Assembly: GCA_029990175.1 (NCBI GenBank)
Contig: JARKIP010000023.1
Location: forward strand, 26,245,501-26,309,500
Origin: Petunia secreta
Taxonomy: Eukaryota > Streptophyta > Magnoliopsida > Solanales > Solanaceae
Direction of reading: 5' to 3'
DNA: 64,000 nt
Shown here: positions 59,748-64,000 of the stretch, in pieces
How the letters are laid out: each line of letters starts with the position of its first letter
Numbering within the stretch: position 1 is the first letter of the stretch
Translations under genes and position numbers: made by a program
Notes under the pieces: model-generated
The model's input: the letters and a program-made list of their open reading frames with translations, nothing else
The model's database searches: none
Told to the model about the DNA's origin: nothing

Positions 59748-61245
59748 TGTTGACACCTAATTTTGTCCCTCCTATTTCAATAGCCATTCTTCAGACGAAA
59801 TTGCACTGGTAACCATACAATTACCCTCATTCACCCCTATTCATTCATTATTTCGCACAAGCACGCTAATTAGGCTACTTTTTAAGACACTGACACAAGC
59901 TACGGCTATTTACAAAATTTGCACGTTTAATCACAATTTTTTTGGGTAATTATTCCTATTCTCGCAAAATTGCATAAATTATTTTAAAATTTTCAAGATA
60001 ATAGTTTTCCTTAGCCATTTAGCCCTCAAAACTGATTTTATGATTTTTCTAGCACTTTTATATTATTTTCCATGCATTTTATAAGCATTTATACACGTTT
60101 AAGCACGATTTATACATATTTATACACGTATATATACACCTCAGCATTTTTATACACTTTACACTCACTTATACACATCATTGCCACATCATGTCGACAT
60201 GGCTTAATCCCATCCCTCCATTCATTTCATCCAACGGCTAAAAGATACCTTTCCTTTTATAATTACATCCCACCCTAAAACCCTATTAGTCTTCCTCATT
60301 TCCCCTCTCAAACACCCGCCACCCTCTTGCTTTCTCTCTCAATGAAACCCTAATGTCACCCTGTCACGTCATTTTTTGGCTGTTATCGCCGGTGAAATTG
60401 GAAACAAATGGCACCACCGTGTTCCCCTCGACCTCCGCTACAAAACCTTTGCAATGGTTTGTTTGTTCGACAAAGTTGAAGTACAACCCTAACATGACTC
60501 TCACCGAAAAAGAAAATTCTAACAAGGATCCGGTAAGACCTAAACATTACAACCTTGTTAAAAGGGAAAAATCCCCACACGTGTAATCGAAGTGGGTTCA
60601 AACTCGACCCGACTCCTATGTTAAACGGGTAATCTTTAATCCTTTTGTTTAATTGCTTAAACTTGTGTGATAATATGCCTAAAGTTGCCTATCCCTTCCC
60701 ATGTTAACATAGTTAGTGGTTATCTAGCAATTGACTAGAGTAAAATTTGTGAAATTGTTAATCTTTGTCCGTTTCATTAAATTTTAACACTAATAAGTGC
60801 CTGAGTTTGTTGTGAGTATGACCTATGTCCTGAACCACCTTGTTAGCATGTAGATCTAAAACCTAGGGCAGTCTGGTGGATTACCATGCTCATTCATGTT
60901 TGTTGTAGTGCATTTGGCCTCTTACTTTGCCAAAGTGCATGATTTTCATGACTACATGCTTGGAAACTGAAAGAGTAGCATGTTCCGCATTCTTAGGAAG
61001 ATTTGAATTGGTTGGGGTAAACTCTTTGATTGATACTTGAAAGGGTGGTAAGCTATTTTATTGATCTAAGATTAATTGGAGACCTCTTTAAAATCTGTTA
61101 ACTGATTCTTAAGCCTAGGATATGCCTATGTGATCTAATGTTGAACCTAGACACTATTAAAGTTAAAGGGCAGGGAGCATAACTGATTGTGATTCTATTT
61201 TCCTTAATTTTGGGGGGACTTATTAGTCTATTTTTGGAAGAATCA
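59748..61245 (+). repeat. Ogre/Tat-like LTR 2, right piece (inverted)
   Basis: Starts TGTTGACACCTAATTTTG on the plus strand, opposite to LTR 1. Its right end, read in reverse, is TGATTCTTCCAAAAATAGAC, continuing where LTR 1 reads CTTCCAAAAATAGATT (46205). It therefore completes the LTR cut by element C at 50565. Confidence 0.82.
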
Positions 61246-62872
61246 TGACACGACCCGCATTTTCGGCTAGGCCGTGCGGGCACCCGACCACTTTTCCTAG
61301 ACTTGTCGGGCGAATCCTATAGACAAAATCGATAAAAACGGCACAAAATTACCTTGAAAATAAAATTAAACATGACCTTAACAACATAAAATAACTCTCA
61401 AGGATAGACATATATACAAATTGTCTGGACAAAACAACTAACTACCCAGAATACACAAGTTTAAAGGTTTCCAGATCAGACATCTAAGAAGGCCAAAAGA
61501 TATATACACCTCCTAAAGGGAGAAAAAGTAAGGAAAACTGTAATATCTGAAGTTGGTGGCCGCAATGAACAGGATGGCTCACCGTAGACAGCTGAGAACG
61601 TACTACTCCTCAATCACGGCGCGACTGGCTGGGTCCTGGAGCAGAATCTGTCGAACGAAAAGAAAACACAAGGACAAATAGGGGGGTGAGTCACGAGGAC
61701 TCAATAAGTGCGAACAAACTAGCAACCTCGAAAAATAGATACGCTAGTCAGGGAAACGGAAGCAGACAACAATCAACAAATAAGCAATGCACATATAAGC
61801 AGAACAGTAGTCATGTACAGAAAATCTACACAATAGTATGAAATGAAATGGAATGAGATGAAATGAAATGATATGAAATGAGATGAAATGAAATGAAATG
61901 AAATGGGTCACATGTGCCAAATGAATGGAGCGGAATCCTCCTGCTCCGAGGGCGGAATCCTCCTACCGTCAATATGATGCGATGGAGTGGAATCCTCCCG
62001 CTCTGAGGGCGGAATCCTCCTACCCTCAATATGATGCAATAGAGCGGAATCCTCCTGCTCCGAGGGCGGAATCCTCCTACCCTCAATATGATGTGATGAT
62101 AACCCTTCACCGGCGCGGGACTCTCATCGACTGCCGGGAAGTATATGTCAACTCCAAGCCAAAGTAAAATACTCAGATTCCCAATGCAATAGCAATAACA
62201 TGACATAATATATAATATAGAATGTAAATCCAAGGCTAAGGCGTAATGAGTACGCCTATCGGCAGCTACACACGTAAAGAACACGTGGTAGAAAATCCAT
62301 GAGGCCAAGTGCCTCCAAAGAAATGGATATAAACACTTACCGTATTCCAAAGCTAGTCCTGTTACTCAACCAATGGCTTTTCCTTTGTATTAGTTGCCAA
62401 ATGATCTCTTTCTATTCAATAAGCAGAAAAATTATATCAAATAAAGCTAAAGGCTTCATTCCTTATGTTTTAGGGCAATCCAGTTAGGAACCTGATACCC
62501 TATTCGCATACGCAATACGCAGGCCAGACCTATATACAGGGTTCAAAGTTCCATAACCAAACTCTAAATAAATTATATTTATATATTGCCCATAACTCAC
62601 TGAGTATGAATATATAATCATTTCCATCATCGGGGTCCAATTGACCCTTTAAACTATCAATTTACGTCATTAGGGCGATGTCTAATATCCCTATTTTTAC
62701 CGTAAAAATATATTCAAACACACGTAATAAGCTAAGATAATGAGTTAACATCATTACCTGAAGATTTGGGGTAGAAATTCCACTTATTTTTCCACTCCTT
62801 TTTCCCTTTTTTCCCCTCTCTTTTCTAATTTTTGCTCTCTCTGCGTTTTGGTAATGTTTCTGATATGTATTG
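61246..62872 (-). repeat. 3' LTR of element C, second piece (inverted)
   Basis: The reverse complement matches the 5' LTR from about 5 bp after the point where the first piece stops (ATACATATCAG) to its end GGGTCGTGTCA. The two pieces sum to about 2188 bp against 2200 bp for the 5' LTR. Alone it would look like a truncated solo LTR; its complementarity with 58040-58600 argues for an inversion. Confidence 0.88.
61925..62105 (-). repeat. 57-bp tandem repeat in the inverted LTR piece
   Basis: Three units with GGAATCCTCCTGCTCCGAGG, the reverse of 51903-52085, with a few substitutions between units. Confidence 0.9.
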
Positions 62873-63408
62873 TCAGGGCTGTCAGGGCTGTCTACCCTGC
62901 AAGATAAAAGCATAGTGAAAAGAAGCTAAATACCTTCTCGTCATGAGATGTTTGCCTGTTGTGTCGAGATATGTACCCTTGTGCCTGCATTCAAAGAAAG
63001 ATTTGTGAGTTGTGCGGGGGGGGGGGGGGGGATGGTTTAGTTTGTGCATTCTTGACTTGCTTTGCGCCTTTTTCTTTCGGATGCCGGGACCTCAGTCGAG
63101 CTGATAGGGATATATATAATGAAATAAATAATTTAAATATTTTGAAAAAGCTTTTGTAAGAAGAAAGTATTTTATTCCATTGAATTGCAAACTGCATTGT
63201 GTAAGATCATTGTCATTGTTCCTCAGGTTGTTCCAAGTTTCTAAGTTAAATGAATTTTGAGGGCGACCTCAAAATTTTGCCCCAGTTTCTTTATTTTGAA
63301 ATTTTTGAGAGGGTCTCAAAAATTTCTGCCCCAGTGTCTACTTCTTGAAAAAATGAATTTTTTTTATTTATGCGACCGAACCTTGTTTAGGGTGCTTAGG
63401 TATCCTAC
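62873..63408 (-). mobile_element. Ogre/Tat-like 3' untranslated region
   Basis: Starts with a last GGGCTGTCTACCCT repeat unit at the inversion breakpoint and continues to the integrase stop. 63230-63340 is shared with 38890-39000. A G16 run lies at 63016-63031. Confidence 0.7.
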
Positions 63409-64000
63409 TTAGGGAATCAGGTCGTAACGTAGTTCCAGATTACCTGATATAATGCAGAATAGTAAAATCCAATAACTAATGCAAGCTCTTAGACAGTATC
63501 TTTTAACAACATCTGCGTTGATTGGTTTCAGCCAAACTTCTCCGTCCATCTTTTCCAGTATTAGTGCTCGTCTAGTTAGAACTCGGTGGACCATGTATGG
63601 CCTTTGCAAGTTTGGTGCAAACTTGCCTCTTGCCTCTTGCCTCTTCTTGATTAGGGAATATCTTTTTCAACACTAACTGCCCAGGTTCGAAAGACCTTTC
63701 TCGAACTTTCTTGTTAAATGCTTTAGTCATCCTCTTCTGATATAATTTCCCATGAAATATCGCATTCATCCTCTTGCCATCAATGAGGACCAACTGCTCC
63801 ATTCTTTCTTTGATCCATTCAGTTTCTTTCAACTGTGCCTCCTGAATGATCCTCAAAGATGGTATTTCAACCTGTGCTGGTATCACTGCTTCGGTGCCAT
63901 ACACTTACATGTAAGGAGTGGCTCCAGTTGATGTTCTCACTGTGGTGCGGTACCCTAACAATGCATAGGGTAAGTTTTCATGCCATTGTTTTGAATTATC
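63409..64000 (-). pseudogene. Ogre/Tat-like integrase C-terminal part, cut by window edge
   Basis: Minus-strand reading gives the integrase end of the Ogre/Tat lineage: WHEKLPYALLGYRTTVRTS, ATPYM, then YGTEAVIPAQVEIPSLRII, KRMNAIFHGKLYQKRM, FEPGQLVLKKIFP, YMVHRVLT and GEVWLKPINADVVKRY. A TAA interrupts it near 63906, and a frame change occurs near 63600, so it is a pseudogene. No chromodomain, unlike elements A and C. The rest of the element would lie to the right of the window. Confidence 0.88.

Noticed and set aside
61246..62872. Independent solo LTR
   Set aside because: It lacks the first 560 bp, which are exactly the part present at 58040-58600; the two are one LTR divided by an inversion.

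Overview
This is plant nuclear DNA made almost entirely of nested and rearranged LTR retrotransposons. The only convincing intact host gene is a UDP-glycosyltransferase. The chromovirus (Tekay/Del-like), Athila-like and Ogre/Tat-like families, and the tRNA-iMet-type primer sites, fit an asterid and most probably a solanaceous genome. That placement rests on remembered family features and no search was run.

Layout. (1) 1-15987: a degraded minus-strand Athila-like element, with its 5' LTR at 14824-15987, primer site at 14800-14817 and broken gag-pol reading leftward. It is split by a solo LTR (225-13885, target duplication ATGTA). That LTR is itself split by a Mutator-like element (293-1481, 10-bp duplication) and by a full-length Tekay-like element, called A here (2324-12304, duplication TTTAT). 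(2) 16261 to about 17600: a reverse-oriented LTR-like fragment, followed by low-copy intron-like DNA. (3) 19249-29164: a minus-strand LTR-internal-LTR-internal-partial LTR array inside one 5-bp duplication (GTATT). (4) 29165-34733: a hAT-type MITE with a tRNA-like core, possible broken exons, a satellite of about 114 bp, and a second Mutator-like element. (5) 35449-36909: an intact, intronless UGT on the minus strand with a TATA box. (6) About 38.1-64.0 kb: minus-strand Ogre/Tat-like DNA, comprising ORF1 remnants, two very long LTRs, three arrays of a roughly 36-bp repeat from 3' untranslated regions, and an integrase end at the right edge. It is interrupted by a second Tekay-like element (C, from 50566). 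About 4.3 kb (58601-62872) is inverted, so the 3' LTR of C and the Ogre LTR around it lie in two opposite-facing pieces.

Function. Elements A and C are one family of chromoviruses, broken in different places. A lost the protease and RNase H aspartates, a zinc-knuckle cysteine, and has two nonsense codons. C lost an RT aspartate, has several stops and frameshifts, and a deletion in integrase. Neither can be autonomous. The order of events can be read from the target duplications: Athila, then solo LTR, then the Mutator-like element and element A; and Ogre LTR, then element C, then inversion. The UGT is the only likely source of a cellular protein. No bacterial-type operon, CRISPR array or unknown gene system was found. 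The most unusual structures are the inversion, the three-LTR array, the palindromic MITE ends, the hairpin before the polypurine tract, and the satellite-like arrays.
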